Shown here piece after piece: positions 1 through 11,616 of a stretch of DNA of 64,000 nt (its first letter is position 1; each line of letters starts with the position of its first letter). Position numbers and translations under genes: made by a program. The stretch spans positions 310,001 to 374,000 of the forward strand of contig VZRN01004244.1 in NCBI GenBank assembly GCA_013397935.1. The letters are read 5' to 3'. The notes beneath the pieces were generated by a model that did not search any database, was not told the origin of the DNA, and saw only the letters and a program-made list of their open reading frames with translations. Source of the stretch: Dasyornis broadbenti. Its lineage: Eukaryota > Chordata > Aves > Passeriformes > Dasyornithidae.

Positions 1-1142
1 AACAAAGGTATTTCAGTCATCACATTTGTTATCCCAGAATAATGATTAGGATCAGGTACAATTGCCCATGGTACACAATCTGTATTAATGGGTGATATAT
101 TTTCAGTAAATAGTTTGACAGCTGCAGATATCTAACAACAAACATTCTTCCCAAGACTGAGAACTTCAGTACATGCTCTCTTTCTGTTACAGCTCATCAC
201 CAATTTCTAATAGAAGACTGATTGTGTTCTCACTTCAGGTTTTTACACACAGTTGTAGGTAACACACAGTGATAGCACTGGTTATTTTTAATGATGTTTT
301 CCAACCAGAGTTGGAAATGTCAGCCAAGTTTTATAGGTTTACGGTGAATTTCTAAAATGAAAAGAGATGGCACTTGGAATCCAATTTTGAACGGAATTCA
401 CAGTGAAACTGTAAGATACAACTCAAGTGGGTGTGCTCCAGGTACCCTACTTGCAAGTGCCATGTAACTATTACAACACTGGCTTATCTTTCAAAAGCAC
501 CTTTTCCAGTAAAAAACACCAGGGACAAATGTATGCACAAGTTTACAACGTCTCTCAAAATTCTGTCTAAGTTACCATCTTGTAATTGGGGGATTTGGAG
601 AGACGAGAAGCCTTGACAAGCACTCAATCTTAAAAACAACCCACAGGATTTTCATTTCATATCTCAGAAAGATCTGGCAACAGTTGTTGACATGCAATTC
701 AAAGCAACTTGGTTTTCAACTTTCAGGATGCAATTCAAGAAGCAATTCCTTCGATGGCAAACCTGGCCTAACAAGCTCTTGACTTTGCCTCCTGTGCCCT
801 GCTGCACAGTTCCCATCCTCCCATTGGAATCAGTGCAATATCTTGTGGATTCGTGGATTTAAATCCATGATAACTTTCCTTCTAAACGTCAAATTATTAT
901 TTTTACTAAGGAAAGGCAGCTCAGAACAAATTACAGAGGAGACATCCACAGAGCATTCATTTCAAGAGGTAATCACTCTCACTTTGCCACCAGCAGCAAC
1001 TTAATTAAAACAGCAAGCATTTTGCAATGCCTTAAAGGCTTCCCAGAGGCCCAGGAGATGTCAGCAGTCCTGAGAGTCCTAGTAAAAGTCAAATCCTTCA
1101 GGCAATGTTCCTTCCTTCTCTAACTTTTAAAACTTTTGAAAA

Positions 1143-1311
1143 CAGCTAACAAAAAAACCACCAAAACAAAACAACAACAAAAAAAACCCCAAAAACAAAC
1201 AACAAAAACAAAAAACAAACCAAAAACCCCGCCAAAACACAAAAAACCCCCAAAAAGCCAAACAAAACCCACCAAAATCCAAAACAACAAAACAAAATAA
1301 TAAAAAAAAAC
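1143..1311. repeat. A/C-rich low-complexity tract
   Basis: About 170 bases consist almost entirely of A and C, with runs such as AAAAAACCCC and many ACAAAA units. The minus strand is therefore T/G-rich and gives spurious open frames very rich in Phe, Val, Gly and Leu. No fixed period is visible, so this is low-complexity sequence and not a clean microsatellite. It may descend from an old poly(A) tail, but that is inference. Confidence 0.85.
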
Positions 1312-2825
1312 CAATAAGAGTGATTTCTGCAGGCATTTCTACTCTGTTTTCAGCTCAAATTATTTCGTCAGAAAACAGCACTTACTTCTATGATTCCAAC
1401 AGCAACTGGCTGCTAGAATCACTTCTAATTACTATCCTGTTTTTCACTGGAAGATTACTTTTCCACAGTGCCGTCACATTTTTACAGGTGTAACTTAGCT
1501 AAACTTGTTCCCCTTAAAACTGCTTATGTTGGGCAACTGAAAAGATACATGAGGAAATGACTGACCACATTTAAATCTTTAACCTCCCAGCCCAGTGAAA
1601 GGCAGACGCTGGTTTTGGGCTGCTGAGTAACTCTGCAGCATTCCCCTCTGACAGCAGTGTCCTCCCATGCTGGAGTCTGACCGGGACCTGAAGAGTCTGC
1701 ATATAGAAATTCATATACACACACATTACCAGGCAGAGAGAAAAGAACATGGGAAATAAGGTGTCTTCAATGCTTTGGAGACAGAGAGAGGAATTAGCAC
1801 CACCAAGAAAGATCAAGTCTGAGAACAAGAGCAGGCAAAGTCAACAGTACCATGCTTACCATTATCATCCATTTTGGAAGCATTAAGTCCACACATTTTC
1901 ACTTGTCAACACAATCAGTCACAGAGGAACAAGCATAACCCTTACAGCATTGCGTTTGCACAACTGTAGTCCAAGTTTCCAGTTTTCTCCTAGTTTACCA
2001 AGTCAAATAAAGTTTTGAACTATTAGGCTGGACTTAAGTAGTTTAACTTTCAATACTTATCTCCCAGAGAAACACCTCTCTTACAATGCACTAATACTTG
2101 CATTAACAAACGGCTTTTCCTAGACCTGAAATGTCTCGTGGTTTTTTTATAAAGTCAGGCTCACTTCTCAGAAGAAGCGTTTCTCAGAAGAATGGCTACA
2201 AGTGATTCCCTTTCTGATTCACTTCCTCCTTTAACTCTGCACAGTGGCAGCTTATCAAGCCCTCTCCAAGCTGTTGGTGAGATCACAGTGATCTAACTCA
2301 CCCAGTGGCTGCGATGGTACAGAAAGGTTGCTGAGCTCAGACACCTGCCCTCTGGCACACTGGTCAGGGAGAACTGTTCCCGGATGGAAATGTGACCATC
2401 CATACTTGAGAAAACATTTATTTCTGATCCTGTCCATGAAAAGGGCACTGCTTGTATTCTAATGCTCTAGGTCAGTGAGCATGAGGTGAAGGACAACAGA
2501 ATAAACACAGTTTGCTGTCAGAGAGCTGTGACAAACTGGGGAACTGCTGACTCCTGCAGAGATGCTCCCTTCCATAAGCTCACTGCTTTCAGGGAAGACT
2601 CCTTTTCCCTGAAAGATGCTTTTATTTTAACGCTGGGTTCCATTAATTTTGAACTAGGTGCCATCCTCCCCACTACTGAGTTGAGGGATCACTGCTTTCA
2701 TTTCTGCCTGAGATTTGTAGCTGCTGATAGGCTCTTCATCAGATATTTCTTGAAATTTCAGTCACAAGAAGGCACAATCATTTCTAATCTGTTAAAAGCA
2801 TATATTCCCATGACAATTTAGCATC

Positions 2826-2831
2826 TCTTTT
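2826..2831. repeat. Target-site duplication, left copy (TCTTTT)
   Basis: TCTTTT lies immediately before the TG that opens the LTR and is repeated exactly right after the CA that closes it. A 6-bp duplication is usual for integrases of alpha- and betaretrovirus-like elements. Confidence 0.85.
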
Positions 2832-3116
2832 TGTGGCCGTGACCCAGATAAGTAATAGTGAAGTGGCTGTGAGTCTACCTGTCACCGGAGAGGTAGCAGC
2901 GCCCCAACCTGCTCCCAGTGCACCCATTGAGACAGAGACTTTTAGGGTTTGGACGAATGAGAAGGTTCAGCGGGCAGATCCTGTCCCTGACACCGACTCT
3001 GAGGGCAGCGCTCAATGATGGGCCACTCCCCCCGGGTTGCCAATCCACCTAAGTTCCTCCCCCGGCTCCAGGAGTCTCCACCCTTTCTCCTGGAAAGTTA
3101 TGTTCTTGGTATCCCC

Positions 3117-3193
3117 ATTGGTTTAATTGTATTAGCCCCTCCTTGTGTCCCTCATTATTGGTCCCCTGTCACCCCATGTCATTTCCCTATTGG
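3117..3193 (-). promoter_or_regulatory. Cluster of three inverted CCAAT boxes in the LTR U3
   Basis: ATTGG occurs at 3117-3121, 3157-3161 and 3189-3193, spaced 40 and 32 bp apart, just upstream of the TATA-like sequence. A CCAAT in the forward orientation lies at 3040-3044. CCAAT/ATTGG is the core site for NF-Y. Such arrays 40-110 bp upstream of a start site are common in strong LTR promoters. Activity here is inferred. Confidence 0.5.
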
Positions 3194-3227
3194 TTCATTC
3201 ACTTTTCTCCTCCCCTTTTTCTCCCCG

Positions 3228-3234
3228 TGTAAAA
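3228..3234 (+). promoter_or_regulatory. TATA-like box of the LTR
   Basis: TGTAAAA lies about 35 bp after the last ATTGG motif and 86 bp before AATAAA. This spacing would place the U3/R border near 3255-3260 and R at roughly 3256-3340. The match to TATAAA is imperfect. Confidence 0.4.
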
Positions 3235-3319
3235 CCTTGTGTCACCCCCCTCCTCCCGTTCTGTGGTCCTTTTCTGTGTTCCCTTCCTCGCCTTTGGAAC
3301 TCTGTCCCCCGGGGCAGGG

Positions 3320-3325
3320 AATAAA
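3320..3325 (+). terminator. LTR polyadenylation signal AATAAA
   Basis: A canonical AATAAA lies about two thirds of the way along the LTR, the usual position at the end of R. Cleavage would be expected about 15-20 bases downstream, near 3340. Confidence 0.65.
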
Positions 3326-3545
3326 GCTTGGGAATTGCTACAAAAAGGAGTCCTCCTCTGCTTCTTTGCTCCGGCTATGATTCGCTACAGTTTCCGCCGA
3401 CCGCTGCCTGCTCCCCAGGGAGCCGAACAGCAGCTCTCACCTGCTCTTGTGCTGCAGCCTGCCAGGCAACGCACATTTAAAGGCGGCTAAGGCACTATAC
3501 AAGTCGCCTGCTTGGCGAAACCGGGTGGTCAAGCAGTCAGCGACA

Positions 3546-3551
3546 TCTTTT
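3546..3551. repeat. Target-site duplication, right copy (TCTTTT)
   Basis: This is an exact copy of the hexamer at 2826-2831, directly after the terminal CA of the LTR. An undamaged duplication fits one clean insertion at this site. Confidence 0.85.
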
Positions 3552-4392
3552 CCTTAAAGTAAAAAAATAAAACAAAAAACAGTAGTAAGGGTATCCTGGT
3601 TTACATTCATAGCCACCTCTGCATATTTGAAGTTATTTATCAATAAAGCATTAGGGAATACCTTAAATTGCTAGAAATACTCAATTTTTTCCTAATTTCT
3701 TGTTAGTGAGCACTTGTACAGAAGCCTGTACGAAAACAACCCGCTGGCAGCAGCAGCTTTGATGGTAACTTTGTGCTGTCACCCACAACTCAAACCAACC
3801 TATAAAAAGGGGTGATACCCCCCAACAGGCACACCAGGAGATTATCTTGCCATTCAACAGCTTCTTCATCTGCAAGAGTTATTTTCTTCCAGGAAGGACT
3901 TAGAAGAATGGCAATAAACTGTGAAAACATTGTACTCTTTCAGTTCTTAGGCAGAAATAGATCAGCACTTTTGCTTCACCCTGTTTGGTACAACTGAGGG
4001 CTTCCTTGGCTTAGGGACTTCATAGCAGTACCAGAGTCCAGACAGCAATGCTGCCTGGGGAGGACACTCCCTTTGCAGTGCAGACAGCCCAGATCTCACC
4101 CTCTCTTGGACATTTTCTTATTAAGTGCTATGGTGGCTTTTATAGATGTGACTTGGAATCCATCTTGTCTAATTAGCAAGACAGGGGTTCACCAATACTT
4201 TGACTTCCAACGACAAGTTTCTGAAAAGCACCATAGGACATGGCTTCCACACAGGCTGCAGATTATAACAACACCCCTGCTTCTCTCTTGATGGCAACTA
4301 CGAAAAAAAATACTGGAGATTGTCCAAGATTGCCAGCTGGTCAGATACTGCTTTGCAATTGCCATTCATGATCAAAGTCATGAACAGCATTT
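3552..4392. other. Intergenic sequence, nothing recognised
   Basis: AT-rich single-copy-looking sequence lies between the solo LTR and a CR1 fragment. The open frames are short (72 codons at most) and overlap on both strands. No gene or repeat family was recognised. Confidence 0.55.
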
Positions 4393-4790
4393 TCATTGCC
4401 AGAAAGGACCCTTAACATTAAGTCCAACCATTAACCTGGCCCTGCCAAGGCCAGCAATAAACCACGTCTCTAAGTGCCACATCTACGCATCCGGGAATGG
4501 TGACTCCATCACTTCCCTGGACAGCCTGTGCCAGGGCTTGACAACCCTTTGGGTGAAGAAATTTTTTCCAATATCCGACCTGAACCTCCCTTGAAGCAAC
4601 TTAAAGCCATTTTCTCTTGTCTTATCACTTGTTACCTGGGAGAAGGGACTGACCCCCCATCTGGCTACAACCTCCTTTCAGGTAGAGACTGATAAGATTG
4701 CCCAAAGCCTCCTCTTCTCCAGGTTAAACACCCCGTTTCCTCACCCGCTCTTCAGACCCTTCACCACCTCCATCACTCTCCTCTGGATGC
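4393..4790 (-). mobile_element. CR1 LINE 3' fragment, minus orientation
   Basis: Read on the minus strand, this stretch follows the well-known 3' part of avian CR1: first the segment resembling LFSLEKRR-type RT tail sequence, then the GGACAGGCT-like, GGAAGTGATGGAGTC-like and GGTTAATGGTTGGACTT-like segments. It is diverged, with many mismatches and small gaps, and lacks a clear terminal octamer repeat, so it is an old 5'-truncated copy. The borders are approximate (within about 20 bases). Confidence 0.8.
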
Positions 4791-5165
4791 AATGAAAAAG
4801 ACCAAAAGAAAAGGAAATGGGAAAAAAATAGTTACTCTGAGTCATCCATCTCTGCCGCAGAAAAAAATCAGAGTTTCCGTTAAACTAAAGGGGGAAAAGT
4901 TTTGTTCCTTAAATTGAAAGATTAGTTAAGAATTTTATTTCATTAAAAAGTTTTTTAAGAGGGAATGTTAGCTGTGCTCCTGGAGGCCATTATTCTTACA
5001 TTATTTTTCTTATAGATGAGTGTTCAATAGAACCCACCTACTACTACCTTGGTTCTTCTAAAAATTCAACTGCAGCTATTCACCATACCATATAGGCAAG
5101 GTACAGAATTATCAAGATATACAAAAGAATTACCAGCCTCTAAAAATAATTAGATCCAAAACCAA

Positions 5166-5597
5166 ATGCAGCTTCAGAAAAGCTTACTGATTCTTAATTG
5201 CTTTCCTCCACTAACAGCCACCTGCATCGTACAGCTCACACTCATGAGCAAGTGGCATTTCTGTCACCTCATGGAGTGCCACCGTATGAGCAGAACAGCG
5301 CTGGCTCCCGAGGGCCATCAGCAGCTCCAGCCCACGTGTCAATTTCTCCCTTCACAGGGATTATCCAAGGCAATTGGCTTGGAATGCTCAGCCACCACCC
5401 TGATGCGGGAACAGCTCCCAGGCAGTACAGCAGCACCACCACCCTCTGCAGGGTACACAGGCGGCTGGAGGCTCCATAGGTGGGCTCCAGGTCCTGGAAA
5501 AGGGTCTCTGGAGAAAGAGAAGGGCATAAGCTGCCTTTGGAAAAAGGTGGTGTTCTTTTCATTGCATCTTCTCACAAAAACTAAGGAAAAAAATTAA
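5166..5597 (+). other. GC-richer patch, open in several frames, unidentified
   Basis: A locally GC-rich block stays open for 143 codons in one plus frame, 93 in a second, and 97 and 78 in two minus frames. Openness in many frames at once is what high GC produces by chance. I see no domain, signal peptide or convincing pair of splice sites. It could be a UTR, a lncRNA exon or a conserved noncoding element. It is listed so that it can be tested for conservation. Confidence 0.2.
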
Positions 5598-7205
5598 CTC
5601 CCCTCTAGTTTCCCTCAGACTCACCTACACAAAGCCCATAGAATTTAATCTAAAGAGCTGCAGCTATCAGGAGGCTCCTGTCTCCCAGACAGGGGACGAG
5701 ACAATTATTCCTGAGGTAGCAGTAGTAGCAGAGAAGTGACTGAGTGACATAAGCCCTGACAGCTCCGGTAGGAGAGCCACTCCCCAGGCTTCAGAGAAAG
5801 GTGAAATCTGACAGATCCCTGTGGAGCAAATTCATTCCAGCTCATCTCAAAGATAATGCTCAAAGCAGAGCATATAAATGGAAGCAAAAATGTCAGGGAA
5901 AGACCAGAAAAAGAGTCCTTTGTACTTCCTCAAAGGATTGTCCCATTGGAATCTTGTGCCTCACATGCAGCTAAGTTCAGCCCCAATGTGCCAGAGGAAG
6001 GCAGAAAAATGATTCTCTACCCCTCACAGCTGAGAAATGTCCTGGCCATGACAGGAGAGCCATCATAAGGATTCATCTTAATACAAACCCACAGTAACTA
6101 AAGGGAAAGCAGGGAAAGCAACTCCAATTACCTCATGTAATTATGATTTGAAATTGCTGAACATTAGAGCTTGATGCAAATCATGAATTCCAGTTTTAGT
6201 TTGCATCTTCATTTTTTAGCAAATCGTTGTTTCCAATTTTCTCAGAAACCATTGGAATTTGCAAGTGAAACAGGAGCATACACACTGTACTGAAATCACT
6301 GCTGCTGTTCTCAAAACAAGAGGGCAGCTTTAAATATACACGTTAAAATAGCAGCCATGGAACTCAGTATTTATTTACTGCACGATCAGGTGGTATTTTG
6401 TTTAAAAAGTGCAGGTTATGTACCAATTCCCACTGAAATCATACTAACACAGCATTTAATATTTATCAATTTAAGCAGCACGACTTTATGACCTCTCTGC
6501 AGAGTTCCTCAGGGGCATCACTAGCACACACAAGTCCCTCAAGGTATCATTTTTTATTTTCCTTGTCACACCCAGAACCACTGCCTACAGGACAAGAACA
6601 GGCACGCCCTGTACAGGAGGCTGCTTACATGATTCCGTGGCAACCTGTTCTTTCAGCTTCCTTCCTTGCTCTTGCTTCTAAATAAGCACAAGCCTTGTGT
6701 ACACTCACTCCCAGCTTTCAGCAGCTACAAGGTCACCCGGATTATCTTTTCCTTTACTGAGGGCTAAGGTGATTCAGTTACCTCAGGTTTTCCTTTAGCC
6801 ATGAACACAAGGAATTAACACACACCCTTCTGCTCCCTCAGCTGACAGCAGAGTACAAGGTCTCTGCTTCTAAGAGAACATCTCAAAGACCTTGCTCATT
6901 CTAAAATATGGTTTATATATTTTTTAAGCTTTCCATACTTTAAAACAGACCACCATCCATACTCCAGTTCATATAAACAACCCGTGCATACCTTGCTTGC
7001 ATATAAACTGGGGATTCCACTGAATTGTCAGGGAAAATAGCAGAAAAACAACTGTTCGAATTTACATTATATTTAACTTCAAAGTGCTTATTTCTGGTTT
7101 TTGCTAGGATGAATTTCCTCATATCATTACTTTTAAGAATGCAAATGACGTTTCTTTCCTGCTGATAATCTCGATTTATCTTTTTAGTAAGAAAACATGA
7201 AATAC

Positions 7206-7490
7206 TCACACATCTACGATTTCTGAAACTTCTCTGCCTTTGGAGTTTATGTAAACAAAGTCACCCTCTACTCTGTTTAAAAGAACATCCTGTTTGTAAA
7301 GCATAACCAGTTCCCAGGTCTGCAAAGCAGCATCCCTTTCCACAGGTTGATGGATAAGGACCATAACAACACACGATGCCCATGAGTTGTTTGACTTCAG
7401 CAAAGATGACAACTACGCACAGTACACCAGCCTCTGGCCAGAGTTCTCCAGAAAGGCTCAACGCCTGTTCCTGGGCAGCTTTGAAAATTA
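7206..7490. other. Unidentified coding-like patch, exon or relic
   Basis: Two opposing frames look protein-like here. On the minus strand, a frame open from about 7412 to 7206 ends in a peptide containing RVEGDFVYINSKGREV and is followed by GTGAGT, a good splice donor. Its pattern faintly recalls the start of class III aminotransferase domains (RGEGxYLYDxDGxxYLD). On the plus strand, about 7370-7489 gives a 40-odd-residue frame with ELFDFSKDDNY and a stop at TAA. Upstream of it is a good pyrimidine-AG acceptor (CCCTTTCCACAG), but the frame from that acceptor does not join it without a shift. Both readings cannot be right, and neither was matched to a known protein. A chance open patch is quite possible. 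Confidence 0.18.
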
Positions 7491-10400
7491 AAGGCATGGG
7501 TAAAACTCTTCTATTTTCATCTGCTGGGCTACGTCAGTGTTTTCACTGGTGCTGGCTGGCAGAATTTATTTATTGGTATATTTGTCTTTGCACTGCTGGG
7601 CAGCAATTGCAAATCTAATTACTGCCAAAGTGGCTCTTGGGGCTTGTGCACAGGTGTTTTGCTTAATATTAAATCTAAACAAAAAAAACTCAGTAGCAGG
7701 AACCTGTTAATAACAATTTGTGACATGAATGCTCTTGAGCAGAAAAGGCACAGCTTTCAGTCCCCTCTCCTCTCCAACCCTTTGCTATTTAATTCTTCAG
7801 GCAGTAGCACCGTGCAAATCAGCAATCATCATCTCACCATTTGCAGGTAACACTTCTCAGAGTTGCCAAGCAAGCATGCTCGAGTGGGGCGTTCCCTCTC
7901 TAGTACTGCTGACAAGGAAAACCTAATTGATTTGTGAAGCTTTATCTCAACGGGACAGCTTTGTTCATTTTCTTCACGCCGTGTTCTCAGTAACATCTAT
8001 ATAGTCCCACAGATGCAGCTGTCAAAACTAATAAATAATTCCATTGAAAAAGCCCGAGAAGGAACTGAATGTAAGCCAAAATGCTTCAAAACGCAATTTA
8101 AAATATGTTTGCTACTCTACAAGGCACACCATTTTTTCGGTAAATACATAAATATACAAATACACACAACAGAAATTGCCCTTTTAAACACAGTGTAGTG
8201 TTTGTCAGTAACACCATCAGCATAAAAGCCTTGTAGTCTTGAAACAAACAAATAAAAAAAAGTGCTGGAGTTTTGCGAGCTTGACTCCAAAATTGTGATG
8301 CAAAGAGTACAGCTGTGACCAATTACAAAAATAAAGTATTGCAAAAGGTGTTACTACTCACTGTTCCTCATCCCATGCTTCCACATTTGACATTAAATCT
8401 CTCTGTAGGTTTGAGGGGTTTTAAAGTGACTATTTTTCATTTATTAGCATTCTGCTTCTCGAGCTCTCACAGCAACTTATATTATCTGATCAGAAAGTTA
8501 TGCTCAGAGAGTTATTTAATTAAATTTTCAAGCTTTTGCTATTTCAGGGGAATATGAGTGTAGAAGATGGGAGAAGAATAAAAATATGTAACAGTTTCTT
8601 TTGCTGACTTGAAAGAGGTTTTTGCTTAAATTTTAGCTTCTTCAGAGTCCTGGCTGTGTTTTATATATTTTAAATCAGTCAGTGATCCTCCCCTTCTAGC
8701 TCCATCACTGATTGATTTGCCAGAGAGCAGGAATCACCCTCCAAACATTCTCCTGTTGCTGCCTTCTACAAGGTAATGAAAAGAAATGCCCATAAAAGGT
8801 TTTGCCGCCTTTTCAGTCTAACAGGGAAGAAGGACAAATTTCAAACTATTTGGCCAGTGATCACCCATCTTCCACAGGTTTTTGACTGATTCAATCAAAT
8901 TCATTCAACCAAAATCTAAGATTTACAAGCATTTTTCTATCATGGTACAGTTCTTAAGTCTTTCCCTTAAATAAAATAAAACTTGACCAATGATTTGCAA
9001 AGACAGCAATTGCATTTTTTAACCAATGAACAGGCAGGGGAGAGCTATACTGAATTTATTATCAAGAAAAGAATCTGTCTATTCCTTCTTTCATGGAGTG
9101 AGCTTCTCCTGAAATAAGTACCAAACCAGATCCTTTAGATATTTTTGTTGTAGGACAATATTAAACATTAAAAATTGGGGGAGAAAACTTTATCAGAGCC
9201 ATGTCATAACGTAGTTGTGATTCTCAATATGCTAAGGATGTTTAAAAAAAAAGTAAAAATCCAAAGATCTATTTTACAAAGAGAAAAATGGAGAAACAAG
9301 ATACTGAGAACATCCTGTAAATGCCACCGGTGCTTAAACAGTCTGTTTGTAGGGATGGTTGCGGTTGGTTTAACTGGGTTTTTTTATAATGAATCAACAA
9401 AACAATGAGGAAGGAATAAGAGTACAGAATAGCAATTATAAGAGAAAGTATGTTTTCCATGACTATAAAAGCTACAGAAATGCCTTATTTTAGCTCTTGC
9501 TGATTAAATATCAAATAGGACATTCGAATAGACTTAGAAAATTGCTACATTTATCATAATCCTTTCAGTAGTGCCAGTCACATCTGTACTGTCATTGCAG
9601 CATAGGTATTTCTATTTCACTACTGTGGCTAGAGAAATGTGTGGCTAAAACTATAGCTCAGCTAGAGAGAAAACTGGGTTTCAGCATAGAAAATCATCTT
9701 ACTAGTAATGCTTTCTTCCTCCGATTTGTGTGCTTAATACAGAGTTTCAAAATCAAATGGAAAATACTTGGAGAAGATACAGTGATAAGCCTCAAAGTAT
9801 AACTGGCAGGACAAACCCACTAAGAAGATCATGATGTTTTCCAGAAAAATGTGAAAAGTCAACAAATTTATAATTCCAATCAGGCAAGAGGTAATGGTCA
9901 TTCAGGTCATTCAGGCAGCCTGAATTTCCCATATCGCTCCCACTGAGCTCTGAAGCGCATAATGCTGTGGCTCTGTTTTTAAAATCCCATTTCTTTGTAC
10001 TGTTATGCATTTACAATGCAGGTAGCTATCAAAATATGAAAAATATTTTGATGTATTTTATGTGGTAAAGAAGAAAAGAGTGAAACATTAGCAACTCATT
10101 CAAGTATTTCAGTGAATATCTCACCAAACAATTATTTTTATCCATTTTATAACCACTTACCATTTCATAATAAATTTTCAATAAAAAATCTGATTGACAG
10201 TTCTCACAGAGACCTTAAAGAGGTCAGAAAAATTCATGAAAAATTAAAGTACTGTTCAGTTTATATAAAAAGGTAACAAAAGGAAATCTCTAATACCAAA
10301 AGCCTGAATAACTAGACATTTCATCCATTAAATGGAAAGCAGAGCCTAAAAGATTCATTTACCCCAGGAAATATTCATGTTGAGTTTATCTTACTGCTGA

Positions 10401-11570
10401 AAAGAACCTTTCAAAAGTTAGTCACTTCATAAAAGAGTAAATCCAGCTTGCCTAATACATAGGTGGGTAGGTATAGAGGAAATAGCCAGCATTTTTGGAA
10501 GGCATAAAAACTGAAAACCAGCAGTAGCCATTACACTTGATTTAAGGGCGCTTCAGCTCTCTGGGAGCACACAGCCTTCCTGCCTGAAGCTGACTTGCAA
10601 GCACACACCAGCACAGGGCAGGCAGGCTGCAAACTCCATCCCAATCTGGTTAGATTTTACTTCTCAAATGAGTCTTTAATAACTCGCTACCTTCATTTTA
10701 TTTTGGTTTAAGAGATGAATGAAAAAGGCCATTTGACATGTGTGATTGCTATTATCAGAAGCAATTCAGCAGCTGTAGAGCATTCATTTATAAGGAGATC
10801 AAACTGTCAAATGCAAGGAGGTGGAGAAAGCAGCAGATATTGGGGAAGGGTCCAGGGATATGTATAAGTGAATTTAGGAAGGTTATTGTCTATCAAGAGC
10901 TGATAAATGCTGCCACATACACTCTGCGTCATTACCCAGTCTCTTCGTGCTCCTCTTCACTACTATTGCCTCACACATAGAAGTTGCACAGGCAGTAAGA
11001 AGATGCTCAGAGTTCATGGCCAAACAAGCTTGGGAAGGATTTTTTTTCTGTGCCCTGGGGCATGATCAGCTGTACACATATTATCCCTGGCATCACTTTC
11101 TGCAGCCTGTTCTTAAAGGCTTCAGAGCTGACAGATTTCAGACTTTCCAGACCGTGCTAACATTTCTCTATCTTTACCTTGAAAAGTCCAAAGGAGCAGC
11201 TCCTAATTTCCTTCAATTGGAACCTGTTCATTCTTGCTCTACCAAGAGCAGTCAGGCAGAACAAGTCATTCCCTTCCACACTGAACAGTCTGTAATTAGG
11301 TGCAAAGGATGGATCCTCTCAATCCTCTCTTCTTTAAGCTAAAGAACATCCATTTGATTCACCTTTGTCACAGGTCATATTTTCACACTTTCAACAACTT
11401 TCTTTTCCTCTCTCTACACAGTCCTCAAGTGGTGCACAGCTTGCTTGGATTTCGGTACCCAAATGCTCTAGGATTTGGTACCTGATCCTCTAGAACAAGC
11501 CCTAATTAAGCAGAACAACTCATTCATCTCCCACCCAGGCTAAGCATGTCATACATGTGCCCCAACAGGA

Positions 11571-11616
11571 TTTTTTTTTGGTTTTTTTTTTTTTTTGTTT
11601 GTTTTTGTTTTTTTTT
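11571..11616. repeat. T-rich homopolymer tract
   Basis: About 46 bases are nearly pure T, interrupted by a few G, including a run of 15 T. No LINE or SINE body was recognised next to it. It could be a poly(A) tail of a minus-strand retrocopy too decayed to recognise, or simple slippage. Confidence 0.8.

Larger units (their letters stand above)
1..2831. other. Intergenic sequence, no gene recognised
   Basis: This stretch holds only short open frames with no recognisable domain and no convincing exon flanked by splice sites. The one structured element is the A/C-rich low-complexity tract annotated separately. A minus-strand frame at 1571-1828 is typical of chance frames at this base composition. 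The stretch ends at the solo LTR insertion site. Confidence 0.6.
2832..3545 (+). mobile_element. Solo LTR of an endogenous retrovirus
   Basis: This 714-bp element begins TGTGGC and ends GCGACA, so it has the TG...CA ends and a short imperfect terminal inverted repeat of retroviral LTRs. A perfect 6-bp duplication, TCTTTT, flanks it. It is clearly more GC-rich than its surroundings. The plus strand carries three ATTGG motifs (inverted CCAAT boxes), a TATA-like TGTAAAA near 3228-3234 and AATAAA at 3320-3325, in the U3-R-U5 order expected for a plus-strand LTR. No gag, pol or env sequence lies next to it, so it is a solo LTR left by recombination between the two LTRs of a provirus. The first 62 codons are open (to a stop at 3016-3018) and rich in Pro, Ala and acidic residues. 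This could be chance in GC-rich U3, or a reading frame running into U3. The 6-bp duplication points to an alpha/beta (ERVK-like) group; the exact family is not known to me. Confidence 0.88.

Noticed and set aside
1120..1336. Two minus-strand frames rich in Phe, Val, Gly and Leu, resembling membrane proteins
   Set aside because: They are the complement of the A/C low-complexity tract, and the hydrophobic look is compositional.
6174..6181. ATGCAAAT octamer within an AT-rich stretch that looks like a conserved element
   Set aside because: An 8-bp motif is expected about twice by chance over both strands of 64 kb, and conservation cannot be judged from one sequence.
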